64,000 bases of DNA, taken from assembly GCF_001267535.1 (NCBI RefSeq), contig NZ_JRXE01000011.1, positions 28,785 to 92,784 of the forward strand, written 5' to 3'. Both the position numbers and the translations under genes were made by a program. The notes below the pieces were generated by a model that saw nothing but the letters and a program-made list of their open reading frames with translations, was not told the origin of the DNA and did not search any database. This DNA comes from Winslowiella iniecta. GTDB taxonomy: Bacteria > Pseudomonadota > Gammaproteobacteria > Enterobacterales > Enterobacteriaceae. Position 1 is the stretch's first letter. Each line of letters begins with the position of its first letter. Below are positions 20,930 through 29,142 of this stretch, one piece after another.

Positions 20930-21149
20930 CTCTGAAAAAGGTTACAGATAGCTATACAAGCCTCTTTTTATAACTAATTTGCGCCTTATGTGGAATACAG
21001 AACACTTTTTCGAAAGAATTGAAACAACCCCCGGCGTGGATCATATGCTGCGGGCGCGCGAAGGCGTCCTGAATGCAGGGATTTACATCAGACCACACAT
21101 TTATCTTGAACATGAAATTATGTGGTTCCTGCAGGCGGAGGGGTTCATT

Positions 21150-21448
21150 TCAATCCCATGAAAAAAATAACGCTTTTGACAATATCATTAACTTCGTTGT
21201 GCATATAGAAAACGAAAAATCATTCAGTATTACTCTCCATGAGACCACGCCACATTGCAGGCTTTCACCCAACCACTTCTCCCGCACCTTTAAAAAATAA
21301 TGCATATCAACGTTTAAGATTATCTGGTGCAAAAAATAGGGCAATCGGCTGATCTGCTAAGAAATAATAATATGAGCATTACAGATATAACCTATCAGTG
21401 CGAATTTACTGATAGCGCCTATTTTTGTTTAAAGTTCAGGCAGGCATT
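21150..21448 (+). pseudogene. broken AraC-family DNA-binding domain
   Basis: Two AraC-type helix-turn-helix halves are recognisable in different frames. First is DNIINFVVHIENEKSF ... CRLSPNHFSRTFKK, ending in a stop at 21298-21300. Then come YQRLRLSGAKNRA and SADLLRNNNMSITDITYQCEF followed by DSAYFCLKFRQ. At least two frame changes and two stops separate them, so no full regulator can be made. The last part runs in frame into the XdhC remnant. Confidence 0.72.
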
Positions 21449-21971
21449 TCTGGCCGATGACAGCGAGACGATTCTCCGCTTCGCCGCAGAAGCGCTAACC
21501 GCTGGCATGGCTGCGGCCCTTGTTACGCTGGTGGCGATTCGCGGCGGCCCGCCGGGGGCGCAAATGGCGGTTCGCGAAGATGGCTTATATTGTGGATTTG
21601 TCTCCGGCGGCTGCGTGGAGGCCACCGCTGCTCACGAAGCCATGCAGGTGATTTTTTCCGGTACAGACCGCACGGTGATATACGGGGACGGCTCACCTTA
21701 TTTTGATATCACCCTTCCCTGTGGAGGTGGCATTGCTCTGAGCATTCATAAATTGCGCGCAGCGCGGCCGTTTTACATCGGCGCGCTCGGTAGCCACCGA
21801 ACTCATTGTCAGCGCGTCCAAAAGCTAAGCGAACCTGGCTGGAGTCGCGCAGAAACAGACCGAATCAACGCGCCAATAGGCATATTCCCTAAAGCGCGCG
21901 ACGCGCACTCGCTGGCGCTTTCAGTATTAGCTGATGTCGCGGCGTGCCGCTCCGGCACAGGGGGAAAATAA
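21449..21971 (+). pseudogene. XdhC-family protein with internal deletion
   Basis: The frame encodes the N-terminal XdhC/CoxI domain (VTLVAIRGGPPGAQMAVRED, CGFVSGGCVEATAAHEAM, FDITLPCGGGIALSIHKL). It then jumps directly to the C-terminal Rossmann end (RPFYIGALGSHRTHCQRV, NAPIGIF). About 100-150 residues of the usual 270-300 or more are missing at HKL-RAA, and the N-terminus is fused to the AraC remnant. XdhC proteins insert sulfurated molybdenum cofactor into xanthine dehydrogenase-type enzymes; none is encoded here. The stop overlaps the next gene as TAATG. Confidence 0.8.
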
Positions 21972-22525
21972 TGCCCTCGCCTGTCGTCATTATTCTTGCC
22001 GCCGGACGCGGAGAAAGATTCCTCGCGTCCGGCGCAACGACGCACAAACTTGATACGCTGCTCAATAACCAACCTGTATTGTGGCATATCATTCAGGTGG
22101 TAAAAGCCGCCGGTCTTGGCTGGCACCTTGTCAGGCCGGAGGGCGGTACTGGCGGAATGGGTGAGTCTATTGTGCCGGGCGTCAAGGCCACGTCAGAGGT
22201 CTCGGGCTGGCTTATTCTGCCTGCTGACTTACCCTTAATCCAACCGGCTTCGCTGCTACACGTCGCCGAGGGATTAAGGGTAAAACCGGTTGTGGTGCCG
22301 CATTATCAACAGCGCCGGGGGCATCCGGTGGGATTCTCACGGGAATATCTGCCGTCGCTGATTGCCCTCTCAGGTGATACGGGGGCAAAGCACATCGTGC
22401 GGGATTCACGGCGGGAAGGAAAAGTGATGGCGTTATCCCTCAATGATGCGGGCACCATTCACGATATTGATACGTGGTCCAATTTTCACCTTGCCGCGCG
22501 ATTACTTCGCATTCGTGCGCGATAA
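21971..22525 (+). CDS. MocA-like molybdopterin cytidylyltransferase
   Basis: 184 residues from the ATG at 21971 (MPSPVVIILAAGRGERF). NTP-transferase fold with the LAAGRGERF nucleotide loop, a metal-binding LPADLPL, and RRGHPVGFSREYLP. This matches MocA, which makes the cytosine form of molybdopterin for aldehyde/xanthine oxidoreductases. It looks intact but its partner XdhC is broken and no molybdoenzyme lies in the window, so it may be a survivor of a decaying cluster. Confidence 0.75.
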   Translation: MPSPVVIILAAGRGERFLASGATTHKLDTLLNNQPVLWHIIQVVKAAGLGWHLVRPEGGTGGMGESIVPGVKATSEVSGWLILPADLPLIQPASLLHVAEGLRVKPVVVPHYQQRRGHPVGFSREYLPSLIALSGDTGAKHIVRDSRREGKVMALSLNDAGTIHDIDTWSNFHLAARLLRIRAR

Positions 22526-22875
22526 GTTGACTCAGCCAAATTTTCTTCGCTCAAGCCGATTCTCTCACACACTCACCGGTATTTCGCGCTATTAAAAGTA
22601 TACCCAGCGGATATCGATGACATTCCGTAGATTCAAACGCCAATTTCGTCGGTTGCAGAGCAGCGGGCCGGGAGTTGTCGCTGAATGACATTAGTTTAAT
22701 TACCAAAATTAAGATTATAAAGAAATTTGCTTATGAAACAGATTGCTGAAATTTTGTGTATTAGCACAAAAGTAAAAAATGGACTGAGTACAGCCGGTAA
22801 AAAATAAGGAAGTCAAAAAGAAAAGTGTGATTCAGGATTATTTTTAGAGTTATAGCACGAAAAACACCGAAAGAT

Positions 22876-22894
22876 GATATTGATAACCATTATC
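22876..22894 (+). promoter_or_regulatory. Fur box
   Basis: GATATTGATAACCATTATC matches the 19-base Fur consensus at 17 positions (differences at 5 and 12). It lies 662 bases before the desaturase start with no gene between, so it probably makes the cluster iron-repressed, fitting the three iron-dependent enzymes encoded first. Confidence 0.75.
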
Positions 22895-23032
22895 ATTACA
22901 TGGGTTAATTATTACCCTGAAATCGATCGATTATACTGCCCATTGATATCCTGAAATAAAAAACTCTTTTTCAGCAGCCAATCTCTGGACTAATAGTCCA
23001 TAAAAAGACAATTTCACAACATAAAACTCCAC

Positions 23033-23077
23033 ACAACAAACAAAACCATTTCATAAGATTTAATGTTTGTTTGTTGT
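23033..23077. repeat. AC-rich inverted repeat
   Basis: Arms ACAACAAACAAA and TTTGTTTGTTGT are perfectly complementary over 12 bases, flank a 21-base centre with further partial pairing, and are followed by a short T-run. It may be a weak intrinsic terminator, an attenuator of the leader, or a regulator binding site. Confidence 0.6.
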
Positions 23078-23555
23078 TTTATCCTGCAAATAGCGTGAAT
23101 CACGAGACTTAAATCTCAACAATGCAAGTTAATACTTAAATATCAACGAGTTAATCGTGGTTTTGGTTCGAGGTCTTAATTTGTTTAAGATTTAAATCAA
23201 CGAAAAAGTGAATTATTAACCATTATTAGTGCATAAATGATCACTTTTTGCTGCGCCACTAATGAGAAAAATTACCATCAAGATGAAAATTGCCTTTAAA
23301 AGGCAACAAACAAGGAGCGCTCTGCGTCAGAAGAAGCATATGCTCAGAACAAACCAGGCAGTGTATTAATCTGAGAAAAATTCAGGGATGCATAGCACCT
23401 GAGGAAGTGAAAATACCAATTGAATCATGTAATTAAAAAGTTCTGCTATATCGCAAAAAGCACCAATGGCGAAAAATACGTCTGACACTCACAGGCATTT
23501 TTACCCGTTTATTCAACATACAATTTAAGTCATTCAGAAAAATAAGGAGATAACT

Positions 23556-24488
23556 TTGAGTAATGTAGATTTTACCGTCGAGAAAATTAGTCTCACGAGT
23601 CTGCCCAGCAGATCAAGCGATGTCACGTTTATGCTGAAATTCTTTATCTATATCTCAGTTATTGGAACAGGGATATATTTCGCCATGAATGATTCATTAT
23701 GGGTTAAGTCTGCTGGTGTATTTTTAATGGGTGCCATGTTTGCACATGGCGTTGAATTACAACATCAAGTTTTGCACGCACAGGGAATAAAGAACAGAAA
23801 AGGCAACGAACTAATTGGTATTATATTGGGTTTGCCAATGCTTGTCTCCTATGCTGATTATAAATATAGTCACCTGAATCATCATAAGTTTTTAGGGACG
23901 CCACAAAACAAAGAGTACTTTGATTACGGAGACCAGTACGGAACGCTGAGTTTCATGACGATCTGGGCTTTGTTTTCTCGTCTCTTTATGATTCCTCAAT
24001 ATTATGCGTTTATTAAAAAGGCCTTTATCGCCCTCACCTTTCAGGATTATGAGGACACCACGCCGAAAGTATCCAGACAGATTCGCAGAGACTATCTGGT
24101 GATGATTTTGGTGATTACAATTCTGACTCTACTGTCATACCTGTATGGATGGGAGATTATTGCTACATTTTGGCTGATCCCCTTTATGATAATTGCATCG
24201 CCTGTACATGCACTGATTGAAATGCCCGAACATTATCAATGTAATACCGAAAGCACACATCAATATTCAAATACACGAACGATTAAAAGCAACGCATTCA
24301 TGACATGGTTTACTAATGGCAATAACTTTCATGTGGAGCATCATATGATGCCCGGCCTGCCGATAGATCGCCTGCACGATTTACATGCCAAAATTAGCGG
24401 CAAGTATGAACATTACAGCCCAACCTATCGCGCCTTCTATATGGGGATTCTGAAAGCAATGTTACGGAAAGAAAGTAATGAACAATGA
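23556..24488 (+). CDS. membrane fatty-acid-desaturase-type di-iron enzyme
   Basis: 310 residues from a TTG start seven bases after AAGGAG; no ATG is near. Four or more membrane segments. All three histidine clusters of the membrane desaturase/hydroxylase family are present: H64 ... H70 ... H74, H106-x-x-H109-H110, and H259-x-x-H262-H263. Family members insert double bonds or hydroxyls using O2 and two irons. In natural-product clusters such as rhizobitoxine a desaturase of this class (RtxC) acts on an amino-acid-derived intermediate, which I infer as a possible role here. It is the first gene of the operon and overlaps the next by 11 bases. Confidence 0.87.
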   Translation: MSNVDFTVEKISLTSLPSRSSDVTFMLKFFIYISVIGTGIYFAMNDSLWVKSAGVFLMGAMFAHGVELQHQVLHAQGIKNRKGNELIGIILGLPMLVSYADYKYSHLNHHKFLGTPQNKEYFDYGDQYGTLSFMTIWALFSRLFMIPQYYAFIKKAFIALTFQDYEDTTPKVSRQIRRDYLVMILVITILTLLSYLYGWEIIATFWLIPFMIIASPVHALIEMPEHYQCNTESTHQYSNTRTIKSNAFMTWFTNGNNFHVEHHMMPGLPIDRLHDLHAKISGKYEHYSPTYRAFYMGILKAMLRKESNEQ

Positions 24489-25065
24489 ATTCTACCTGCA
24501 AGAAGCCCGTTACTTTCAGGATAAATTTAACAGCAGAGGATTAGCTGACCAACTGGAAAAAACCAGAAGACATAATCAGCTTCTCGATTCAGACCGAGAA
24601 ATAATTCAAAAATCGCCCATGTTTTTTTTAGCCACGTCATCTCCGGATGGTTACCCGGATTGCTCCGTAAAAGGAGGAAATCCAGGATTTGTAAAAATAG
24701 TAAATTCATCCACATTAATCTTTCCTGATTATGACGGAAATGGCATGTACAGAAGCTTAGGCAACATATCCTCTAATCCTAATATAGGAATGTTATTTCT
24801 TGAGTATGAAGGTGGACGAAGAAAGTTAAGAATCAATGGGCAGGCCGCTGTAAGTGAAGATCCGGATATTTTAATCAAATTACCTGGGGCAAAATTAGCG
24901 GTTATTGTGGAAGTCAGAGATATTTTCCCTAACTGCCCGAGATATGTCCCGCAACTGGAAGTAAAGCAAAGCTCGGCTTATAACCCAGATTATGGATATA
25001 ACCCACCGGAACCCGAGTGGAAAAGTAAAGATGATCTCAAAGATTTTGTACCAAAAAAGGAGTGA
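24478..25065 (+). CDS. pyridoxamine 5'-phosphate oxidase-like flavoprotein
   Basis: 195 residues. The split-barrel FMN-binding core is seen in PMFFLATSSPDGYPDCSVKGG, IFPDYDGNGMYRSLGNISSN and IGMLFLEYEGGRRKLRINGQA. This subfamily (general PPOX-type) binds FMN or F420 and includes oxidases, reductases and heme-utilisation proteins; true PdxH function is unlikely. Its start lies inside the desaturase gene, so translation is coupled and it may supply electrons or act on the same intermediate. Confidence 0.83.
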   Translation: MNNEFYLQEARYFQDKFNSRGLADQLEKTRRHNQLLDSDREIIQKSPMFFLATSSPDGYPDCSVKGGNPGFVKIVNSSTLIFPDYDGNGMYRSLGNISSNPNIGMLFLEYEGGRRKLRINGQAAVSEDPDILIKLPGAKLAVIVEVRDIFPNCPRYVPQLEVKQSSAYNPDYGYNPPEPEWKSKDDLKDFVPKKE

Positions 25066-25069
25066 GAAT

Positions 25070-25993
25070 ATGAATGCCAGACAACAGCTTGCCACAGGGA
25101 TTGACGTTTTCGATACCACGCTTGAGGAACAAAAAACCCTGAATTCTTTTTACCTGCGGGAAATCGGGCAACCGGCCAACTACAGGGAAAGTCCAGGTTT
25201 GAGTGAGTATTTTTTCATCGAAGAAATCGAGGACAGATGGAATGCTTATGAAGCCTCCAGACTGGGAGAGCAAGAGTATCCTACAAATGCGGAAGATTTC
25301 CAGCGGTGGTACAACAAACTGCACAGGGCGCACAGAAAAATTGTGGCCCCCTTTTTTACTCGCCTGGCTGAGCGTTCAACTCTCGAAGAGTTATCGTTTT
25401 ATATTGCGATGGAAAATGAGGTCGATGGACGCTTTGACGATGTGATTTCTCTTGCTCAACTGGGTATGACCGGCGATATGAAACTTGCTCTCGCCGAGAA
25501 TTATTGGGATGAAATGGGGATGGGCAGCTTAGAGGAGATGCACACGGTTTTGTTTACCGCCTCGGCAGAAAAGTTGCGGAAGATTGCAGGTCTAACGTCA
25601 GAAAAAATTCAGGTCCCTGCCGCAGCACTAAAAAATGGCAACCTGTTGTTGATGTATGCTTTGCGCAGAAAATACCACCCACGATTGCTGGGGACACTGG
25701 CCATCCTCGAGCATACCGCGCCATATCGATTTGCCAAAACCGTGCACGCAATGCGCCGGTTAGGAATGCCTGAGGATGTCATCTATTACCATGATATGCA
25801 TATTCAGGTCGATGCGAATCACGGCAAGCAACTTATCGAAAGGGTTTTAATGACGCTGGCTAAAGATAACCCGGAAATCATCCCGGAGTTATGCATCGGT
25901 TGCCTTGTCCGATATAACGTTGCTGTGGATTATTACCATAGCGTTGAAGCTGAAATGGATAAAATTATCTCACAAAAAGAAAAGGAATATTAA
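25070..25993 (+). CDS. heme-oxygenase-like di-iron oxidase (HDO)
   Basis: 307 residues from the ATG at 25070, eight bases after GGAG. An all-helical protein of the iron-containing redox enzyme family (TenA/PqqC fold). Candidate metal ligands sit in E115-x-E117-V-x-D119, in E143-N-Y-W-D147-E148 ... H158, and in H241-D-M-H244-x-x-x-D248-x-x-H251-G. Characterised HDO enzymes (UndA, SznF central domain, BesC) use O2 for N-oxygenation, C-C cleavage or decarboxylation of fatty acids and amino acids. The substrate here is unknown. It sits four bases after the PPOX gene and one base before the 2OG oxygenase gene. Confidence 0.82.
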   Translation: MNARQQLATGIDVFDTTLEEQKTLNSFYLREIGQPANYRESPGLSEYFFIEEIEDRWNAYEASRLGEQEYPTNAEDFQRWYNKLHRAHRKIVAPFFTRLAERSTLEELSFYIAMENEVDGRFDDVISLAQLGMTGDMKLALAENYWDEMGMGSLEEMHTVLFTASAEKLRKIAGLTSEKIQVPAAALKNGNLLLMYALRRKYHPRLLGTLAILEHTAPYRFAKTVHAMRRLGMPEDVIYYHDMHIQVDANHGKQLIERVLMTLAKDNPEIIPELCIGCLVRYNVAVDYYHSVEAEMDKIISQKEKEY

Positions 25994-25994
25994 A

Positions 25995-26720
25995 ATGAGC
26001 AGTACCACACTGGAAAAACAGTCTGTAGCAGCCATTTACAACCTTGAAAGTCAACGTTTTATTGCGGGTAGCGCATCTGAGGTTTTAGGTATTGATTTCC
26101 TCGCGCATCCGGACTGGAAAGCGTTTCAGGCATTTTTTGAAGAGCTTGAATTAGACAAATATATGATGGATGGAGGTATTTATCGCCAGCGTCGTTTTGG
26201 CCGGTTCAAATGGTTTGCTGATGGAAATCGTCTGGAACAGCAGCCCCAAACCCCCTATACGCAGCCGCTGTACTTTAACCCACTGAATGGTGGCATCGAA
26301 CGGCATTTTGCACCGTTAACAGATGCCATTGTGAATAATCGGGTGGTAAGAGAAATTCTTCTTAAGCTGGCTACTGCTTATGGAGAGCTGGAAGATATCC
26401 AGACCTGGAAAATTAATGCTTATTTTAACCGCATCATTGCTACCAAAGATTTTTCTGGTCAGCCAGTGCCCGAAGGAAAACATCGTGACGGTGTTAAATT
26501 TAGCTGTTTATTTATGGCAAACCGTTTAAATGTTTCTGGCGGCTCAACCACACTGACTGACATCTTATATCAAAAAGAAGTGTTTACCGGAACGCTGGAA
26601 AATCCATCTGATGTGTTAATTTTCCGTGATGACACTGTCATTCATGATACCAGTGCAATTACTGTAAATGAAGGATTTAAAGAAGGCTACAGAGATGTGC
26701 TGGTCATCGAGTTCTACTAA
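25995..26720 (+). CDS. 2-oxoglutarate/Fe(II) amino acid oxygenase (2OG-Fe_Oxy_2 type)
   Basis: 241 residues from the ATG at 25995. The iron triad is H163-x-D165 (KHRDGVKFSC) with distal H217 (DDTVIHDTSA); an arginine in EGYRDVLVIEF near residue 232 would bind 2-oxoglutarate. The overall pattern fits the PF10014 family, whose studied members hydroxylate free amino acids such as isoleucine and threonine. With a threonine-activating NRPS in the same cluster, hydroxylation of free threonine or a relative before loading is a reasonable inference. Confidence 0.84.
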   Translation: MSSTTLEKQSVAAIYNLESQRFIAGSASEVLGIDFLAHPDWKAFQAFFEELELDKYMMDGGIYRQRRFGRFKWFADGNRLEQQPQTPYTQPLYFNPLNGGIERHFAPLTDAIVNNRVVREILLKLATAYGELEDIQTWKINAYFNRIIATKDFSGQPVPEGKHRDGVKFSCLFMANRLNVSGGSTTLTDILYQKEVFTGTLENPSDVLIFRDDTVIHDTSAITVNEGFKEGYRDVLVIEFY

Positions 26721-26739
26721 CTTATAAAGGACGTGAATT

Positions 26740-27201
26740 GTGACTATTCAGGTTGCAATACAACCAGACTTAACCACCAGACAACTGACTTCAAGAATAA
26801 TCGATGAAAATGAAATATTTATTATCATCCCATTATTAGTACAACTTTATCCGAATCTGCCGACTGAGACGATTAAGTCTCGACTTGAAGAGATAAAAAA
26901 TCTTAACTGGGCTTGCCTGGGGATATTTGATAAAGACAGCCTTGTCGGTATATCTGGTTACTGGCTAAACACCCGACTTTATTGCGGAAAGTATTTATAC
27001 GTTGATCACTTTGTGGTTAATGACGCTTTCCGCGAAACAGGTGTAGGTGCACTGTTAATGCAGAAGATAAAAGAAATTGCTGACCAGAATCTGTGCAGTC
27101 ATATTTGCCTGGATACCTTCACTGGCAACTTACAGGCACAGCACTACTGGTCAAAGCACCAATTTAATATCGTAGGTTTTCATTACGTATTACAGAATTG
27201 A
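26740..27201 (+). CDS. GNAT family N-acetyltransferase
   Basis: 153 residues from a GTG start behind AAAGGA. The acetyl-CoA loop is seen in VNDAFRETGVGALLMQ and the C-terminal strand in HYWSKHQFNIVGFHYVLQ. It could acylate an amine in the product, or protect the producer by acetylating it as in tabtoxin-type systems. The sequence does not decide between these. Confidence 0.83.
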   Translation: MTIQVAIQPDLTTRQLTSRIIDENEIFIIIPLLVQLYPNLPTETIKSRLEEIKNLNWACLGIFDKDSLVGISGYWLNTRLYCGKYLYVDHFVVNDAFRETGVGALLMQKIKEIADQNLCSHICLDTFTGNLQAQHYWSKHQFNIVGFHYVLQN

Positions 27202-27214
27202 TGAGGAATTTACA

Positions 27215-28060
27215 ATGGAACATAACTATTCCAGAGATGTCATTTACAGTCGTATGCTGGGAATTGTGAGTGAAGAAGAACTTGCCTTACTGGCGGATAA
27301 AACTATCGCCGTTCCTGGCTGCGGAGGTGTTGGCTACACCCATGCTGAAACGCTGGTAAGAATGGGTGTCGGTGGCGTGCACATCGCAGACTTTGACACC
27401 TTTGGCCCGGAGAATTTCAACCGACAGTTTGGCTCAAGTATTCATACTGTCGGACTAAAAAAGGCCGATGTCCTCAGGGAACGTTTGCTGTCCATCAATC
27501 CGGCATTAAGGATTTCTCAGTTCGAAGATGTTAACCCTGACAATGTAGACCAGTTTCTTGCGGGTGTTGATGTGCTGTGTGATGCACTTGACTACTTCGT
27601 GATTGAGCCACGAATCGTCATGTATCGCCGTGCCAGGGAGCTGGGCATTCCGGCAGTGATCTCATGCCCGATCGGGTTTGGCGGAACCTTGCATTTCTTC
27701 GATCCGCAATCGATGTCTTTTGAAGAGTATTTCGCTCTGTCATCCGATATGGATGAAACACAGAAGCTGATCAATTTTGGTATCGGTCTGGATCCCTTGC
27801 GCTTACACAGTAGCTACCTGGACTCACCGCGACTGGATTTTGAAAGCCGTAAAGTCGCCTCTTTAAGTTCTTCGTGCCTGCTGGCAACAACACTAACGTC
27901 AACATTTACATTAGCGAAACTGCTTGATCGTGATATGTTTTTTAAGCCGGTCCCTTATGTGCATCAGATCGACTACATGGCTGGGCGATTTGAACAAACG
28001 TATGTCAATGAGGGCGTTAACGGGCTTAAATCCGTCATGAAGCTTCAGGCAACCGGATAA
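27215..28060 (+). CDS. ThiF/MoeB-like E1-type adenylating enzyme
   Basis: 281 residues. The ATP-binding loop is PGCGGVGYTHAE (G35, G37/G38, G40); ADFDTFGPENFNRQF holds the acidic pair and the conserved R70; a DALDYF segment follows. The paired CxxC zinc motifs of MoeB, ThiF and MccB are absent. E1-like proteins adenylate a C-terminal carboxylate (ubiquitin-like protein or peptide); related enzymes in pantocin A and microcin C7 act on small peptides. No ubiquitin-like or precursor-peptide gene is evident next to it, so a small-molecule carboxylate or the carrier-bound product is a possible substrate. Confidence 0.85.
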   Translation: MEHNYSRDVIYSRMLGIVSEEELALLADKTIAVPGCGGVGYTHAETLVRMGVGGVHIADFDTFGPENFNRQFGSSIHTVGLKKADVLRERLLSINPALRISQFEDVNPDNVDQFLAGVDVLCDALDYFVIEPRIVMYRRARELGIPAVISCPIGFGGTLHFFDPQSMSFEEYFALSSDMDETQKLINFGIGLDPLRLHSSYLDSPRLDFESRKVASLSSSCLLATTLTSTFTLAKLLDRDMFFKPVPYVHQIDYMAGRFEQTYVNEGVNGLKSVMKLQATG

Positions 28061-28108
28061 GAAGCGACGTGCGGAACTGAATCTCACTATTACATTGGCA
28101 CTAACATT

Positions 28109-29047
28109 ATGAAACCACGCATTTTTATAGACGGTGAAGCGGGAACGACAGGTTTGCAGATACATTCTCAAATCAATGGTCGTGATGATATAGCGTTAAT
28201 CGAGCTGGCGCGTTCAGATCGAAAAGATCCACAGAAACGTAGCCAGGCACTAAACGAATGTGACATTGCGATTCTGTGCCTGCCTGATGATGCAGCACGC
28301 GAAGCAGTATCATTTGTTGAAAATCCTCGGGTGCGTATTCTCGATGCAAGCTCGGCTCATCGTTCCACCACCGGCTGGGTTTACGGTCTGCCGGAACTGA
28401 CTCCGGGTCAGGTACAGTTGATTGCTGAGGCCAAAAGAGTGACTAACCCTGGCTGTTATCCTACAGGGGCTATTACTCTGCTGCGTCCTCTGACTGAGGC
28501 GGGTTTAGTTCCGCGTGATTACCCTGTTAATGTCCATGCCATATCGGGTTATTCCGGTTCCGGACGTTCGTTGATTGAAGCCTATGAAGATCCACAGCAT
28601 CCTCAGGCGACTGACGCCCCTTTCCGTGGCTATGGTTTAAGTCTGAAGCATAAGCATGTTCCTGAGATGCAGAAACAGGCACTGTTAACTTATCCACCGC
28701 TGTTCACGCCGTCCTATGGAAAATACCGGCAAGGGATCGTTCTGTATGTCCCATTACATTTAAGACTTCTGAAGCCTGGAGTCAGCGTCAAACAGATTCA
28801 TGAATGTCTGTCTGTTTATTATTCTGATTCTGAATATATCAATGTCGTTCCCGTTGAGCAGGCGGCAACGATCACCCAGCTGGACCCAGAATATTTGAAT
28901 GGAACAAACAATCTGGATATCTACGTCTTTGCCAATGAAGATTCCGGTCAAATTCTTTTAGCTGCGGTGTTCGATAACCTGGGCAAAGGCGCGTCGCGCG
29001 CTGCCATTCAGAACTTAAATATCATGTTAGCAAAGACATGTAGTTAA
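28109..29047 (+). CDS. argC: type 2 N-acetyl-gamma-glutamyl-phosphate reductase (ArgC-like)
   Basis: 312 residues of the short type 2 ArgC class: IDGEAGTTGLQIHSQI nucleotide loop, LDASSAHR, the catalytic C116 in VTNPGCYPTGA, and HKHVPEMQ. It reduces N-acetyl-glutamyl phosphate to the semialdehyde in arginine synthesis. Enterobacteria normally carry the longer type 1 enzyme with argB and argH, so this is an out-of-place second copy. Last gene before a terminator. It may be a resistant duplicate of the product's target, or a reductase making an aldehyde building block; no argB-like kinase is nearby. Confidence 0.88.
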   Translation: MKPRIFIDGEAGTTGLQIHSQINGRDDIALIELARSDRKDPQKRSQALNECDIAILCLPDDAAREAVSFVENPRVRILDASSAHRSTTGWVYGLPELTPGQVQLIAEAKRVTNPGCYPTGAITLLRPLTEAGLVPRDYPVNVHAISGYSGSGRSLIEAYEDPQHPQATDAPFRGYGLSLKHKHVPEMQKQALLTYPPLFTPSYGKYRQGIVLYVPLHLRLLKPGVSVKQIHECLSVYYSDSEYINVVPVEQAATITQLDPEYLNGTNNLDIYVFANEDSGQILLAAVFDNLGKGASRAAIQNLNIMLAKTCS

Positions 29048-29058
29048 AAAGCTCGCCC

Positions 29059-29086
29059 CCCTCTCCAGTTACTGGAGAGGGCTTTT
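29059..29086 (+). terminator. Rho-independent terminator after argC-like gene
   Basis: CCCTCTCCAG-TTA-CTGGAGAGGG stem followed by CTTTT, 12 bases past the stop. It ends the tailoring operon; the NRPS genes need readthrough or their own promoter. Confidence 0.9.
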
Positions 29087-29142
29087 ATTAAATTAATCAG
29101 CAAACTAACACTCATTATAATTCTGAGAGGATAAGTCTCGCC

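Larger units (their letters stand above)
22526..23555. other. 1 kb AT-rich gene-free leader of the biosynthetic cluster
   Basis: No ORF of coding quality. It holds a strong Fur box (22876-22894), an inverted repeat with a 45-base span (23033-23077) and a near-palindrome TTGCCTTT-A-AAAGGCAA (23290-23306). A nine-codon frame at 23340 (MLRTNQAVY) has no convincing ribosome site. The size suggests a long, structured 5' leader or more than one promoter. Confidence 0.6.

Noticed and set aside
23340-23369. nine-codon frame MLRTNQAVY before the biosynthetic cluster, as leader peptide
   Set aside because: No proper ribosome site and no run of regulatory codons; threonine or other attenuation is not supported.
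24478-25065. true pyridoxamine phosphate oxidase PdxH
   Set aside because: Only the general split-barrel flavin fold matches; gene context is biosynthetic, not vitamin B6.
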